The notes under the pieces: model-generated
The model's input: only the letters and a program-made list of their open reading frames with translations
What the model was told of the DNA's origin: nothing
Database searches by the model: none
Part shown: positions 1-8,882 of the stretch, one piece after another
How the letters are laid out: each line of letters starts with the position of its first letter
How positions within the stretch are numbered: position 1 is the stretch's first letter
Program-made: the position numbers and the translations under genes
Assembly (NCBI RefSeq): GCF_001514495.1
Contig: NZ_BCNM01000001.1
Location: 248,001-312,000 of the forward strand
Source of the DNA: Paenibacillus pabuli NBRC 13638
Lineage (GTDB): Bacteria; Bacillota; Bacilli; Paenibacillales; Paenibacillaceae
Reading direction: 5' to 3'
Length of the DNA: 64,000 nucleotides

Positions 1-870
1 AACGGCAAGCTCTTGAAATCCGGGCAAACCAAGATGCTGGGCTTTTTCACCACAAGTGTGTCGGGTCCGTATTTTTATAAACTGGTTGAATCCATGTCTC
101 GTGAATGCGACCGTCTGGGTTACGGGCTGAATGTGTTTGTCACCAAGGATAAACAGGTCATTATGAGCAATATTCTTGGGCGTCGCGTGGATGGCGTCAT
201 CATCTACGAAGAGCTTCGGATTGATGAGCAGGATATCCTCGCCATGGAGAAAGACAAGATTAAGGCTGTTTTTCTGGACCGGGTCTATCAGAGTGATCGG
301 ATGGGCAGCGTCATTTTTGACTCGTATGTGGCGGGCTATGAAGCAACCAAGTATTTAATTGGGCTCGGACATAAGAAAATTGCCTACATTTCAGGCGTTG
401 ACACCATGTTTGACAGTGTGCAGCGCAGAGATGGATATCTGGCGGCCTTGCGTGAGTATCAGCTTCCGGTGGATGATGATTACATTATACAGGGGTATTT
501 TGAGGAAGAGGGCACGTATAGTGCGGTAAAATCGTTCCTCCATCTGCATCCTGGCAAGCTTCCTGATGCTTTTCTGGCAGGAAATGATGTGAGTGCCATT
601 GGTTGTATTCATGCTTTGAAGTCACATGGCTATGAGGTTCCTCAGGATGTAAGTGTTGTAGGCTTTGACGATATTGATATTGCCCAGTACTTCTCCCCAC
701 CTCTGACAACGGTAAGAAATCAGATTGCAAGGCAGGGGATCTTGGCGGTCAATCATCTGGTGGGCATGATCAAGAAGAAGGAACAGGGCGTTGCCCAAAA
801 GTTGACGGGTGAACTTGTTGTCAGGGGTTCAAGTCATGTAAAGATCGACCGGAGTGATTATCGTACATAG
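1..870 (+). CDS. LacI-family transcriptional regulator, 5' end cut by window
   Basis: DNA-binding repressor of the LacI/GalR family that senses a sugar or sugar phosphate. The reading frame is open to base 1 (it begins N-G-K-L), so the N-terminal helix-turn-helix and the start codon lie outside the window. What remains is the linker and the whole periplasmic-binding-protein-like effector domain, about 289 residues, with family hallmarks LGFFTTSVSGPYF near the start, GHKKIAYISG in the middle, and PDAFLAGNDVSAIG and DVSVVGFDDIDIA towards the end, closing with SPPLTTVRNQ. It lies just upstream of, and in the same direction as, a sugar ABC operon, with a terminator and a CpG-centred palindrome between them, so it probably controls that operon (inference). 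The effector cannot be named. Confidence 0.93.
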   Translation, partial: NGKLLKSGQTKMLGFFTTSVSGPYFYKLVESMSRECDRLGYGLNVFVTKDKQVIMSNILGRRVDGVIIYEELRIDEQDILAMEKDKIKAVFLDRVYQSDRMGSVIFDSYVAGYEATKYLIGLGHKKIAYISGVDTMFDSVQRRDGYLAALREYQLPVDDDYIIQGYFEEEGTYSAVKSFLHLHPGKLPDAFLAGNDVSAIGCIHALKSHGYEVPQDVSVVGFDDIDIAQYFSPPLTTVRNQIARQGILAVNHLVGMIKKKEQGVAQKLTGELVVRGSSHVKIDRSDYRT

Positions 871-898
871 CTGATGGAGTTGTCTCCGGTCTTTTTTT
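847..898 (+). terminator. Rho-independent terminator after the LacI gene
   Basis: An 8-bp stem, GACCGGAG (847-854) with CTCCGGTC (884-891), is followed by a run of seven T. The left arm lies inside the 3' end of the LacI gene, and a smaller GGAG/CTCC hairpin sits in the loop. Confidence 0.75.
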
Positions 899-927
899 AA
901 ACCTGGATATGAGTCAAGGGGGTTTTT

Positions 928-996
928 ATGCCAAAAAATAAAAACGTTTTTATAAGAAAATGGTCAAGTTGGAGGGGAGCAAAGGAACGTGAGTAA
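928..996 (+). CDS. Possible 22-residue leader peptide
   Basis: A short frame of 22 codons starts with ATG five bases after a good ribosome binding site (AAGGGGG, 916-922). It runs through the palindrome at 938-953 and stops at 994-996, eight bases inside the permease gene, which starts at 989 in another frame. The peptide is basic (MPKNKNVFIRKWSSWRGAK...). The overlap would allow translational coupling to the permease. No homology is recognised and it may be fortuitous. Confidence 0.25.
   Translation: MPKNKNVFIRKWSSWRGAKERE
938..953. promoter_or_regulatory. LacI-type operator palindrome before the sugar ABC operon
   Basis: ATAAAAACGTTTTTAT is a perfect 16-bp palindrome centred on CG, the usual form of LacI-family operators. 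It lies 36 bases before the first permease start and just after the upstream LacI gene. It differs from the CcpA cre consensus at the two symmetric G/C positions, so a dedicated LacI regulator is the better guess. Confidence 0.55.
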
Positions 997-1978
997 ATTA
1001 GCCGTAGAGACATCAACCGGTAAAAAGCCAGTAAGGCCGGGCAGAAAGAAACCCGTCGGACAACGGATGAAAGAGTTCGTCATCGATTATCGAAGACAAT
1101 GGGAAATTCAATCGATGATCATACCCGGCATCCTATTTATGATTATATTTTGTTACATTCCAATATACGGATTGACGATCGCTTTCAAAAATTACACCGT
1201 CATTGATACACTGTCCAGTGCACCTTGGGTTGGTTTGGAAAATTTCAGAATCATTATGTCTGACAAATACTTCTGGGATGCGGTCGTGAATACGCTGGGA
1301 ATCAGCTTTTTGAAATTGGGTATCGGGTTCATAATCCCTATTATTCTGGCCATCATGATCTATGAGTTAAACAGCGGCCGATTCAAGAAATTTGTGCAAA
1401 CGATTTCATATCTGCCTCACTTTCTCTCCTGGATCGTACTCGGCGGAATGCTCATCACCTGGTTTTCAACAACGGGATTGTTCAATCAGCTGCTGCTCAG
1501 TCTGGGAGTCATCTCTCAGCCGCAGAACATCCTTCTGGATGCAGGCAAGTACTGGTGGATTGCAACCTTGTCGGATATCTGGAAAGAAGCAGGCTGGGGA
1601 ACAATTCTGTATCTGGCGATCATGTCGAAGATTGATCCCACGTATTATGAAGCAGCCAAAATCGATGGTGCTAGCCGTCTTAGACAAATCTGGAATATCA
1701 CGCTGCCCAACATGAAGTCGATCATTAGCCTTAACCTGATCCTTACTGTAAGCGGTTTATTAGGTTCAAATCTGGATCAGACCCTGGTTCTGATGAACTC
1801 TCAAAACCGTGACAAGGCAGAAGTTATCAATTCGTATGTATATCGTATGGGGATGTCACAGGGTGACTTTTCGTATGCTACTGCGGTGGGTCTGGGCGTC
1901 TCGATCGTGTCTGTTATTCTCCTGGTCACCGCGAATAAAATTACAAGCAAATTAAACGATAATCAATCTGTGCTGTAG
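989..1978 (+). CDS. Carbohydrate ABC transporter permease, LplB/YtcP type
   Basis: Inner-membrane subunit of a binding-protein-dependent sugar importer (CUT1 class). The protein has 329 residues: a basic cytoplasmic N-terminus of about 40, then six predicted membrane segments beginning with SMIIPGILFMIIFCYIPIYG. The EAA loop that contacts the ATPase is present as YYEAAKIDGASRLRQIWNITLP at about 213-234. The start is GTG, preceded by GGAGGGG at 971-977. It is followed 15 bases later by a second permease and then by a lipoprotein binding protein. No ATPase gene is present; family members usually share a general ATPase such as MsmX. The LplB subfamily commonly carries oligosaccharides from plant or fungal polymers. 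Confidence 0.92.
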   Translation: MSKLAVETSTGKKPVRPGRKKPVGQRMKEFVIDYRRQWEIQSMIIPGILFMIIFCYIPIYGLTIAFKNYTVIDTLSSAPWVGLENFRIIMSDKYFWDAVVNTLGISFLKLGIGFIIPIILAIMIYELNSGRFKKFVQTISYLPHFLSWIVLGGMLITWFSTTGLFNQLLLSLGVISQPQNILLDAGKYWWIATLSDIWKEAGWGTILYLAIMSKIDPTYYEAAKIDGASRLRQIWNITLPNMKSIISLNLILTVSGLLGSNLDQTLVLMNSQNRDKAEVINSYVYRMGMSQGDFSYATAVGLGVSIVSVILLVTANKITSKLNDNQSVL

Positions 1979-1993
1979 AAGGAGGCATCCCGT

Positions 1994-2881
1994 GTGAATG
2001 GAAAGGTGGCTAAAGAAGATCTCGATAGTCGGATCTTTGATACCTTAAATATTATTTTGCTAACGATCTGTACTGTCATTATTGTGGTTCCGCTCTGGAA
2101 TGTCATCATCTCTTCCTTTAGCTCAGGCAAAGCTTTGGCGGAAGGCGGGTTCATCTTCTGGTCACCGGAGTTTTCGCTGGAGAATTATAGAGCCGTGTTC
2201 AACGACTCAAGCATCTGGCAGGCGTTCTTCATCTCCGTTTCCAAAACGACCATTGGAGTGGTTACGCACGTGTTCTTTTGTGCCATGGTCGGTTACGGTC
2301 TGAGCAAAAAGTACATACGTGGCCGTAAGCTGTACGTTGCCATGGGGGTTATCACCATGTTCTTCTCGGGCGGAATGATCCCGACGTACTTGTTGATCAA
2401 ATCACTCGGCTTGCTTAACAGTTTCTGGGTGTACATTATTCCCGCATTGTTCAGCTTCTATGATGTGGTCATCCTGATGAATTTCTTCCGAAATGTACCC
2501 GATTCCCTGGAAGAGTCGGCCAAAATCGATGGCGCAGGGGATTGGCATATTTTCTTGAAAATCTTCATTCCGCTGTCCATGCCAGCGATGGCAACCATCG
2601 CACTGTTTAATGGGGTAGGGCAATGGAATGACTTTATGACAACCAAGTTGTACATCACCGATCAGTCCCTATATCCACTGCAAATGATGTTATATGAGAT
2701 TATCGTTCAGTCCCAGACGCAATCCATGCAAAATATTGGTGGGTCCGCTGTGATTGAAACGACGACCAAAGGCGTGCAACTGGCCACAATTGTAATTACT
2801 ACATTACCTATCGTACTGATCTATCCCGTCCTTCAAAGATACTTTATCTCGGGGATGATGCTGGGAGCAGTCAAGGAGTAA
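1994..2881 (+). CDS. Carbohydrate ABC transporter permease, LplC/YtcP type
   Basis: Second membrane subunit of the same importer, 295 residues with six predicted membrane helices (the first is IILLTICTVIIVVPLWNVII). The EAA loop reads LEESAKIDGAGDWHIFLKIFIPLS at about 173-196. The C-terminus ending VLQRYFISGMMLGAVKE is typical of the MalG/LplC side. The start is GTG after AAGGAGGC (1979-1986), overlapping the end of the first permease region, so the two are surely co-transcribed and the proteins should form a heterodimer. Confidence 0.92.
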   Translation: MNGKVAKEDLDSRIFDTLNIILLTICTVIIVVPLWNVIISSFSSGKALAEGGFIFWSPEFSLENYRAVFNDSSIWQAFFISVSKTTIGVVTHVFFCAMVGYGLSKKYIRGRKLYVAMGVITMFFSGGMIPTYLLIKSLGLLNSFWVYIIPALFSFYDVVILMNFFRNVPDSLEESAKIDGAGDWHIFLKIFIPLSMPAMATIALFNGVGQWNDFMTTKLYITDQSLYPLQMMLYEIIVQSQTQSMQNIGGSAVIETTTKGVQLATIVITTLPIVLIYPVLQRYFISGMMLGAVKE

Positions 2882-2911
2882 TTTCTTACCTAACCATAAG
2901 GAGGAAACAAC

Positions 2912-4555
2912 ATGTTCAAGATGAATGCAGCAGCAGGTAAAAAAGGAGTAAAACTGTGTGCGGCACTGCTGACAGCGGTGCTGATGATTACCGGTTGCAG
3001 TGGCGGTTCAGGTGGTTCAAGTGAGGGGAATTGGGTCTCCATTGAAGACCGATATACAGTCGATCCGGAAAAGCCAGCCTGGCAGCTGGATAAAAAGGAA
3101 GAAGCTACGGACCTGACCTGGTACGTCAATGCGGACTGGTGGAACACGGATTTTGGCAAAGACATTGTCACCAAAAAGATTAAAGAAGATCTGAATATTA
3201 ACATCAAATTCATCACAGGTGATGATACCAAGTTAAATACGTTTTTCGCTGGTGGAGATATGCCTGACTTGCTGACGGTGTTTGACTCCAACTCTCCTGT
3301 GGTACAAAAAGCTGCAACCTGGGCCATGCCCTTAAATGACCTTGCGGAAAAATATGATCCGTACTTCAACAAAGTTGCGGCAGCCGATACTCTCAACTGG
3401 TTCCAGTTGGCTGACGGCAAAACGTATGGCTATCCGAACTATTCCAATACGCAAGCCGATTATGATAGTGGTAACATTCCGGCCAAAACGGCATTTATCA
3501 TCCGCAAAGATGTATACGAAGCTTTGGGAAGTCCTGTCATGGGGACGCCAGAGGAATTCGAAAGTGTGATGAAACAGATCAAGGAGAAGTTCCCGACGCT
3601 GATTCCATTTGGTTTTAACTCTATTGGTGAAGGAACAGGTTCACTCGGAGATACGCTGCAAGACTTCATTGGCGTACCGCTTGAAACTGAAAATGGAGAA
3701 TTCTACGATCGCAATCAGGATGAAGATTATCTTACATGGCTGAAGACGTTAAATAAGGTTTACAGAGACGGAAATATCAGTGATGACAGCTTTGCGGATG
3801 ATGGTACGGCCTTTGAAGAAAAAGTGAAATCCGGCAAATATGCAACGATGCTGCTGGATGGCACACCTCAACAGGGAGGAAATCTGCAAATTTATATGAG
3901 TGCCAATGAAGGCAAAGAGTATGTTGCCATTGATGGACCGCAAAGCACGAAGGGGAATGCACCGACGCTCAATCAATCCGGTATTACAGGCTGGATGATC
4001 AACTTCATCTCCAAGGACGCCAAAGATCCGGCGAAAGCAATTCAAATCTTTACGTACCTGCTGAGTGAAGAAGGTCAGCTTCTGATGAACTATGGTATTG
4101 AAGGCGAGACGTATCAAAAGAATGCAGACGGTACGGTTGAGCTGCTGCCAGCTGTGAAAGACCTGCAACTGCATAATGCGGATAAATTTAAAAAGGATTA
4201 CCGTATGGGCGAGTTTATGTTCTTTGGTCATGACCGTCACAAAGCACTGAGCGCGGATGCTTTCCCGGAAGCTATTAAACAAATGCAGGAGTGGGGCAAA
4301 GGAAAACTGAAACCACACTTCATTCTGGAAAACATTAGTCCGAATCAAGGAACACCTGAAGCACGTGCGTTGTCGGCAATCAACGCCAAGTGGAATTCGA
4401 CACTGGTAAGTATGGTACGTGCCAAAGATGATGCCGCTTTTGACAATGCGCTTGCTGTTTATAAATCCTTCTTGGGGGAAAATCGCTGGGATGACATTGT
4501 GAAAGTTCGCAGTGAAAAGATGAAACTGAATAAAGAGAAACTGGGTATTCAATAA
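2912..4555 (+). CDS. Extracellular solute-binding lipoprotein for oligosaccharides (LplA type)
   Basis: Membrane-anchored receptor of the importer, 547 residues. The N-terminus has a lysine-rich stretch, a hydrophobic core and a lipobox, MITGCSGGSGG, giving lipidation at about Cys29. The rest is a cluster-1/LplA-like binding fold; long proteins of 500 or more residues are usual for this subfamily, which goes with LplB/LplC permeases. A GGAGG site lies at 2900-2904. The gene sits 30 bases after the second permease and just before the GH30 gene, so its ligand is probably the substrate of that enzyme. The exact sugar cannot be read from the sequence. Confidence 0.92.
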   Translation: MFKMNAAAGKKGVKLCAALLTAVLMITGCSGGSGGSSEGNWVSIEDRYTVDPEKPAWQLDKKEEATDLTWYVNADWWNTDFGKDIVTKKIKEDLNINIKFITGDDTKLNTFFAGGDMPDLLTVFDSNSPVVQKAATWAMPLNDLAEKYDPYFNKVAAADTLNWFQLADGKTYGYPNYSNTQADYDSGNIPAKTAFIIRKDVYEALGSPVMGTPEEFESVMKQIKEKFPTLIPFGFNSIGEGTGSLGDTLQDFIGVPLETENGEFYDRNQDEDYLTWLKTLNKVYRDGNISDDSFADDGTAFEEKVKSGKYATMLLDGTPQQGGNLQIYMSANEGKEYVAIDGPQSTKGNAPTLNQSGITGWMINFISKDAKDPAKAIQIFTYLLSEEGQLLMNYGIEGETYQKNADGTVELLPAVKDLQLHNADKFKKDYRMGEFMFFGHDRHKALSADAFPEAIKQMQEWGKGKLKPHFILENISPNQGTPEARALSAINAKWNSTLVSMVRAKDDAAFDNALAVYKSFLGENRWDDIVKVRSEKMKLNKEKLGIQ

Positions 4556-4577
4556 GAGAAATGTGGAGGGAAATCAT

Positions 4578-5927
4578 ATGACAACATTCAAAATGTACAA
4601 ATCCACGGGAGAAGATGAATTATTTGTATCGGTATCCCCGGATCAATTGAAACCGCTGACATCCGATATGGAAGCAACGACTATCCATCTGGATGATCAG
4701 CAAACCTATCAGGAAATGGATGGATTTGGGGCTTCTTTTACCGACTCATCTGCCTATCTGATCAACCAAATATTAAGTGAGGAGCAGAGAGCAGAGGTCA
4801 TGACCCGGCTGTTCCATCCGGTAGAAGGCATTGGATTGTCGGTCATCCGCAATCCGATGGGGGCTTCAGACTATGCCAGAACGGTGTACAGCTATAATGA
4901 TCTGCCAGAAAACCAAACGGACCCGGAATTAACCGGGTTCAGTATTGCACACGATGAAGCGGATGTTATTCCTCTGACTCAAAAGGCGTTGGAATTGAAT
5001 CCCGAACTGAAATTGTTCGCTTCGCCTTGGAGTGCTCCGGGTTGGATGAAAACGAGTGGTTCAATGATTACAGGACAGCTGAAAAAGGAGTGGTATTCCG
5101 CATATGCCGAATATTTTGTGAAGTATATCCAGGGTTATGCAGCGAACGGTTTGCCGATCTATGCCGTTACCCCGCAGAATGAGGCACTATATGAGCCAGG
5201 ACATTATCCAGGCATGTTAATGCCCGCGGAAGTGCAAGCGGATTTCATCAAAAATCATCTGAAGCCAGCCTTGGTCCGCAACGATATCCATACCAAAATC
5301 CTATGTTATGACCACAACTGGGACCAACCGGATTATCCGCTGACCGTGCTGGAACAGGCGGGAGATGAAGTGGACGGAGTCGCTTGGCACTGGTATGGGG
5401 GAGAAGCCTCGGCTCAAACAAAGGTATATGAAGCGGTTGCGGGTAAAGAGGTGCATTTCACAGAAGGTTCAGGAGGGGAATGGATTCCTCCATTCGAACA
5501 AGCCTTCTCCAATGTGATCCGAACCGGGATTCAGATTTTGCGGAATTACAGCAAGTCTTTGGTACTCTGGAATATGGCGCTTGATGAGAATAACGGCCCG
5601 ACCGTTCCTGGCTTTGGAAAAAGCACATGTCGCGGTATTGTACAGGTCAACCAGCAAACGAAAGAGCTAACCTATACATTGGATTATTATGCTTTGGCTC
5701 ATTTCAGTGCATTGATTCGTCCGAACGCTGTTCGGATCGAATCGACCTCCAGCGATGTATCAATATATTCCGTTGCATTCAGAAATACGGATGGTTCCAC
5801 TGCGCTTGTTCTCTTCAATGATGGGGATCAATCCGGAAATGTGAAGGTAAGTCTTCGCAATGATGAGCTGTTACATCTGCAATTGGAATCCAAAGGTGCC
5901 TTGTCCATCTTGATCAACCATGAATAA
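4578..5927 (+). CDS. Glycoside hydrolase family 30 (beta-glycosidase, possibly beta-1,6-glucanase)
   Basis: Retaining beta-glycosidase of clan GH-A, 449 residues. Family signatures are MDGFGASFTDSSAYLI near the N-terminus, FASPWSAPGWMKTSG, the acid/base glutamate in VTPQNEALY (Glu202) and the nucleophile in VHFTEGSGG (Glu296). A small beta-sandwich, usual in GH30, forms the C-terminus. There is no signal peptide, so the enzyme should act in the cytosol on imported oligosaccharides. The chosen ATG at 4578 has the site GTGGAGGG just before it; a GTG at 4563 would lie inside that site. It is the last gene of the ABC operon. GH30 includes glucosylceramidase-like, beta-1,6-glucanase, xylosidase and fucosidase activities; which applies is uncertain. 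Confidence 0.9.
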   Translation: MTTFKMYKSTGEDELFVSVSPDQLKPLTSDMEATTIHLDDQQTYQEMDGFGASFTDSSAYLINQILSEEQRAEVMTRLFHPVEGIGLSVIRNPMGASDYARTVYSYNDLPENQTDPELTGFSIAHDEADVIPLTQKALELNPELKLFASPWSAPGWMKTSGSMITGQLKKEWYSAYAEYFVKYIQGYAANGLPIYAVTPQNEALYEPGHYPGMLMPAEVQADFIKNHLKPALVRNDIHTKILCYDHNWDQPDYPLTVLEQAGDEVDGVAWHWYGGEASAQTKVYEAVAGKEVHFTEGSGGEWIPPFEQAFSNVIRTGIQILRNYSKSLVLWNMALDENNGPTVPGFGKSTCRGIVQVNQQTKELTYTLDYYALAHFSALIRPNAVRIESTSSDVSIYSVAFRNTDGSTALVLFNDGDQSGNVKVSLRNDELLHLQLESKGALSILINHE

Positions 5928-6044
5928 GTCGTCTTCATCTCTAAAAAATCGACCCCATTAACGAAATAACGTCTCTGTGATTCGTTAGATTGCAGACCTG
6001 GCATATAAGAGCAAATAGCGTTTGCCAGTACATTAAAAACAAAA

Positions 6045-6110
6045 TAACGATAGCAAAGGGATGTCCCTCGTCATATTCATGACTTATGGGACATCCCTTT
6101 GCTATCGTTA
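6045..6110. terminator. Long hairpin between convergent genes (bidirectional terminator candidate)
   Basis: A perfect 23-bp inverted repeat, 6045-6067 with 6088-6110, is centred on a 20-base loop that contains a further GTCAT/ATGAC pair. It lies between the convergent GH30 and AraC genes. There is no long T-run on either side, so it could be a terminator of unusual form or a different palindromic element. The rest of 5928-6225 shows only a smaller TAACGAA/TTCGTTA repeat at 5959-5987. Confidence 0.55.
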
Positions 6111-6225
6111 CGTTCGATATTACATCTAAACTGCTTATATTCTTTGAATCGCCAGATTCGGTGTGCCTCCGCTCTCATCAATAAAGAGAACATACTGGCT
6201 TGGCATTTGCATTGACATTAATTCT

Positions 6226-7059
6226 TTATGTCGTCAGCAGTGTCGTTTGTCTGCGGTACTCCGTCGGATTAAGGCCTGTATGTTTCTTGAATTGCCTGGA
6301 GAAATAGTATAAGTCACTAAACCCAAGATGCTCGGCAATTGCCGTTACTGTGTTCGAAGTACATGTGAGAAGCTCCTTGGCTTTATCGATTTTCTTGCCT
6401 GTTATATAGTGAATGGGAGGAACACCGATCTGCTGTTTGAAGAAACGAATGAAATAATTCGGATGCATGTAGGCGATCTGAGCCAGATCCTGCACCGAAA
6501 TGTTCTCTTCAATATTGGAATCAATATAAGCCAGTATCGCGGACATTTTTTCCATAATAGGCATGTTTACATAAGAGATCTGCTGCAGATCCAGATTCAT
6601 CACATAGTGAGACAATAATTCTACCAGTTTGCTCTTGGCCATCATATGAGCATAGACTTCGCCGGAGTTGGCATATGCAAGGATGCTGTCGAAGATTTCC
6701 TGAATCAGCTTTGGATCATTTACGTCACAACAGTGTGGGAACTTCAGAATCTGGAACAGGTTGATTCCGCCAACCTTTGCACTAAAATGGCACCAGTATT
6801 TGAGGAATGGACGATCACTAATGACAGAATAGGACTGAAGCTCTCCTTCTGGCATTAAAAAAAGCTGTCCGGGTGCCGGATAGTATTCCTGATTCCCGAT
6901 CTTGAGCCAGCCCTCACCTTCACATATGAAGTAAAACTTGCTGTAATCGGGGGTATAATTCATATCACGCCAGTCGGTTTCACAACGATTGTAGTTGACC
7001 ATGAACAAATCAACCTGCAAATTGGATAAATGGTTCGTGAGTAGTGTCTTCTCTTTCAA
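6226..7059 (-). CDS. AraC-family regulator with cupin-like sensing domain
   Basis: Transcription factor of about 277 residues. The N-terminal half is an AraC-type beta-barrel arm (FYFICEGEGWLKIGNQEYYPAPGQLFLMPEG). The C-terminal hundred residues hold two helix-turn-helix motifs (ISVQDLAQIAYMHPNYFIRFFKQQIG and VTAIAEHLGFSDLYYFSRQFKKHTGLNPTEYRR). The preferred start is TTG at 7059, nine bases after TAAGGAG; an in-frame ATG at 7116 has no ribosome site and would leave only 66 bases to the divergent fucosidase gene. The divergent layout suggests that it controls the fucosidase. Confidence 0.9.
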   Translation of the reverse strand: MKEKTLLTNHLSNLQVDLFMVNYNRCETDWRDMNYTPDYSKFYFICEGEGWLKIGNQEYYPAPGQLFLMPEGELQSYSVISDRPFLKYWCHFSAKVGGINLFQILKFPHCCDVNDPKLIQEIFDSILAYANSGEVYAHMMAKSKLVELLSHYVMNLDLQQISYVNMPIMEKMSAILAYIDSNIEENISVQDLAQIAYMHPNYFIRFFKQQIGVPPIHYITGKKIDKAKELLTCTSNTVTAIAEHLGFSDLYYFSRQFKKHTGLNPTEYRRQTTLLTT

Positions 7060-7182
7060 GGGTCTCATCTCCTTACAAAGGTTATTATTGTCCATCTCAA
7101 AGTTAATGTTCTGCATGTCTATCTGTTGACCCAGCCACTACAATACAAGTGGAGATGATAACGGAAGGAATGAGAATGAATC

Positions 7183-8640
7183 ATGGACAAAAACGCATAT
7201 TTGCAAAAGATCGAAGCAACAATCGCGGAAGGCAAGTACAAAGACAACTGGAGCTCGCTTAGTGCCTTTGAGGTTCCAGCGTGGTATAAGAACGCAAAAT
7301 TCGGTATTTTCATTCACTGGGGGCTGTACTCTATTCCCGCTTATGATAGTGAATGGTATTCTCGAAATATGTATATAGAAGGCTCCAAAGCCTATGAACA
7401 TCATCTTGCTGTTTATGGACATCCGAAGGAATTTGGGTACAAAGACTTTATTCCCATGTTTCAGGCGGAGAAGTTTGATGCTGATGAATGGGCAGAGCTT
7501 TTTAAAAAGGCTGGAGCCAGATATGTCATGCCCGTCGCCGAGCACCATGACGGATTTCAGATGTACCAAAGTTCCATCTCTCACTATAACACAGTTGAAA
7601 TGGGACCCAAACGGGATCTTCTGGGGGAGATGAAGGCTGCGTATGAGAAACAGGAGTTGACCTTGTGTGTCTCCTCACATCGGGCAGAGCATTGGTTCTT
7701 TATGTCTCATGGAAAGGCGTTTGATTCGGATATTAAGGAACCGCTTGCAAGGGGTGATTTCTACTGGCCTGCGATGCCTGAACCGGATCATCATGATTTG
7801 TATGGTTCGCCTCCGTCCGAAGAATTCCTGGAAGATTGGCTGATTCGCTGCTGTGAACTGGTTGATCAGTACCAGCCCAAAGTATTTTATTTCGACTGGT
7901 GGATTCAGACGGCTGCGTTTAAACCTTACCTGAAAAAATTCAGTGCCTATTACTATAATAAAGGGGAAGAATGGGGGACTCCTGTTGCTATTAATTATAA
8001 ACATGATGCATTTATGCTCGGCTGTGCCGTCCCGGATGTGGAGCGAGGGCAATTCGCCGATCTTAAGCCCTACTTCTGGCAAACCGACACCGCTGTAGCC
8101 AAAAATTCATGGTGTTACACGGAAAATAATGACTATAAATCCGCGGATGAAATTATTAGAGATCTCGTCGACATTGTAAGTAAAAACGGAAGCCTTCTGC
8201 TGAACATTGGCCCAAAAGCAGATGGCAGCATTCCCGATGAAGATCGGGACATCTTGCTTGCCATAGGCAAATGGCTAGACGTGAATGGCGAAGCCATCTA
8301 CGATACGACGTTCTGGCGCATATTTGGTGAAGGGCCAACCCTGGTGAAAGAAGGCCAGTTCACAGATGGGGATACCAAGATTTTTACAAGTGAGGATATT
8401 CGCTATACCGTAAAAGAAAACATCCTGTATGCGACGGTTCTTGCCTACCCTGACAATGGAGTTGTTCACCTTAATGCGTTGAAAGAAAACTCCCATCATT
8501 TTCAAGGTTTGATCAAGGACATACAGGTTCTTGGTTTTGATGAACAGCCGGAATGGAACAGAACGGAAAATGCATTGTCGATTAGAACAACGAATGTACG
8601 AAGCACCGCCCCCGTTGTTTTCAAATTAGAACTGGATTAA
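7183..8640 (+). CDS. Alpha-L-fucosidase, glycoside hydrolase family 29
   Basis: Retaining exo-enzyme that removes L-fucose from glycans, 485 residues. GH29 signatures are WYKNAKFGIFIHWGLYSIPAY near residue 30, YVMPVAEHHDGFQMYQS, and the nucleophile region KVFYFDWWIQ with Asp238. GSLLLNIGPKADGSIPDEDRDIL, also typical of the family, lies near 330, and a beta-sandwich closes the protein. No signal peptide is present, so it is cytosolic. A GGAAGGA site precedes the ATG. It is transcribed away from the AraC gene and ends in a strong terminator, so it forms a single-gene unit. Confidence 0.94.
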   Translation: MDKNAYLQKIEATIAEGKYKDNWSSLSAFEVPAWYKNAKFGIFIHWGLYSIPAYDSEWYSRNMYIEGSKAYEHHLAVYGHPKEFGYKDFIPMFQAEKFDADEWAELFKKAGARYVMPVAEHHDGFQMYQSSISHYNTVEMGPKRDLLGEMKAAYEKQELTLCVSSHRAEHWFFMSHGKAFDSDIKEPLARGDFYWPAMPEPDHHDLYGSPPSEEFLEDWLIRCCELVDQYQPKVFYFDWWIQTAAFKPYLKKFSAYYYNKGEEWGTPVAINYKHDAFMLGCAVPDVERGQFADLKPYFWQTDTAVAKNSWCYTENNDYKSADEIIRDLVDIVSKNGSLLLNIGPKADGSIPDEDRDILLAIGKWLDVNGEAIYDTTFWRIFGEGPTLVKEGQFTDGDTKIFTSEDIRYTVKENILYATVLAYPDNGVVHLNALKENSHHFQGLIKDIQVLGFDEQPEWNRTENALSIRTTNVRSTAPVVFKLELD

Positions 8641-8701
8641 CAGGACGAAGGGCCATAACCAGGAGTGCTGCTCTTTGGTTATGGCCCTTCGTCCTGTTTT
8701 T
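8639..8701 (+). terminator. Strong terminator after the fucosidase gene
   Basis: A perfect 23-bp stem (8639-8661 with 8676-8698) with a 14-base loop ends in a T-run. The left arm begins in the stop codon. Confidence 0.92.
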
Positions 8702-8882
8702 GTCAAGAATTCGTCCATGCAGTCCTATTACTTCAAATAGTGACATGTCCTTTACATATCTTGTTCACTTGGAGAATTTTCGAGCCGTCTTCGGAATACA
8801 TATAATGTAAAAGATGCGATGGATTGATAAAAATGGGGTGTTCCCTTTCAAGTCAGTCCATTAACATGAGGAGGGAAAATGG

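Noticed and set aside
938..953. Possible CcpA cre site before the sugar ABC operon
   Set aside because: It fails the consensus at both symmetric G/C positions; the palindrome fits a dedicated LacI regulator better.
3749..4552. Long open frame on the minus strand under the solute-binding protein gene
   Set aside because: It is antisense to a clear lipoprotein gene and its translation shows no recognisable domain.
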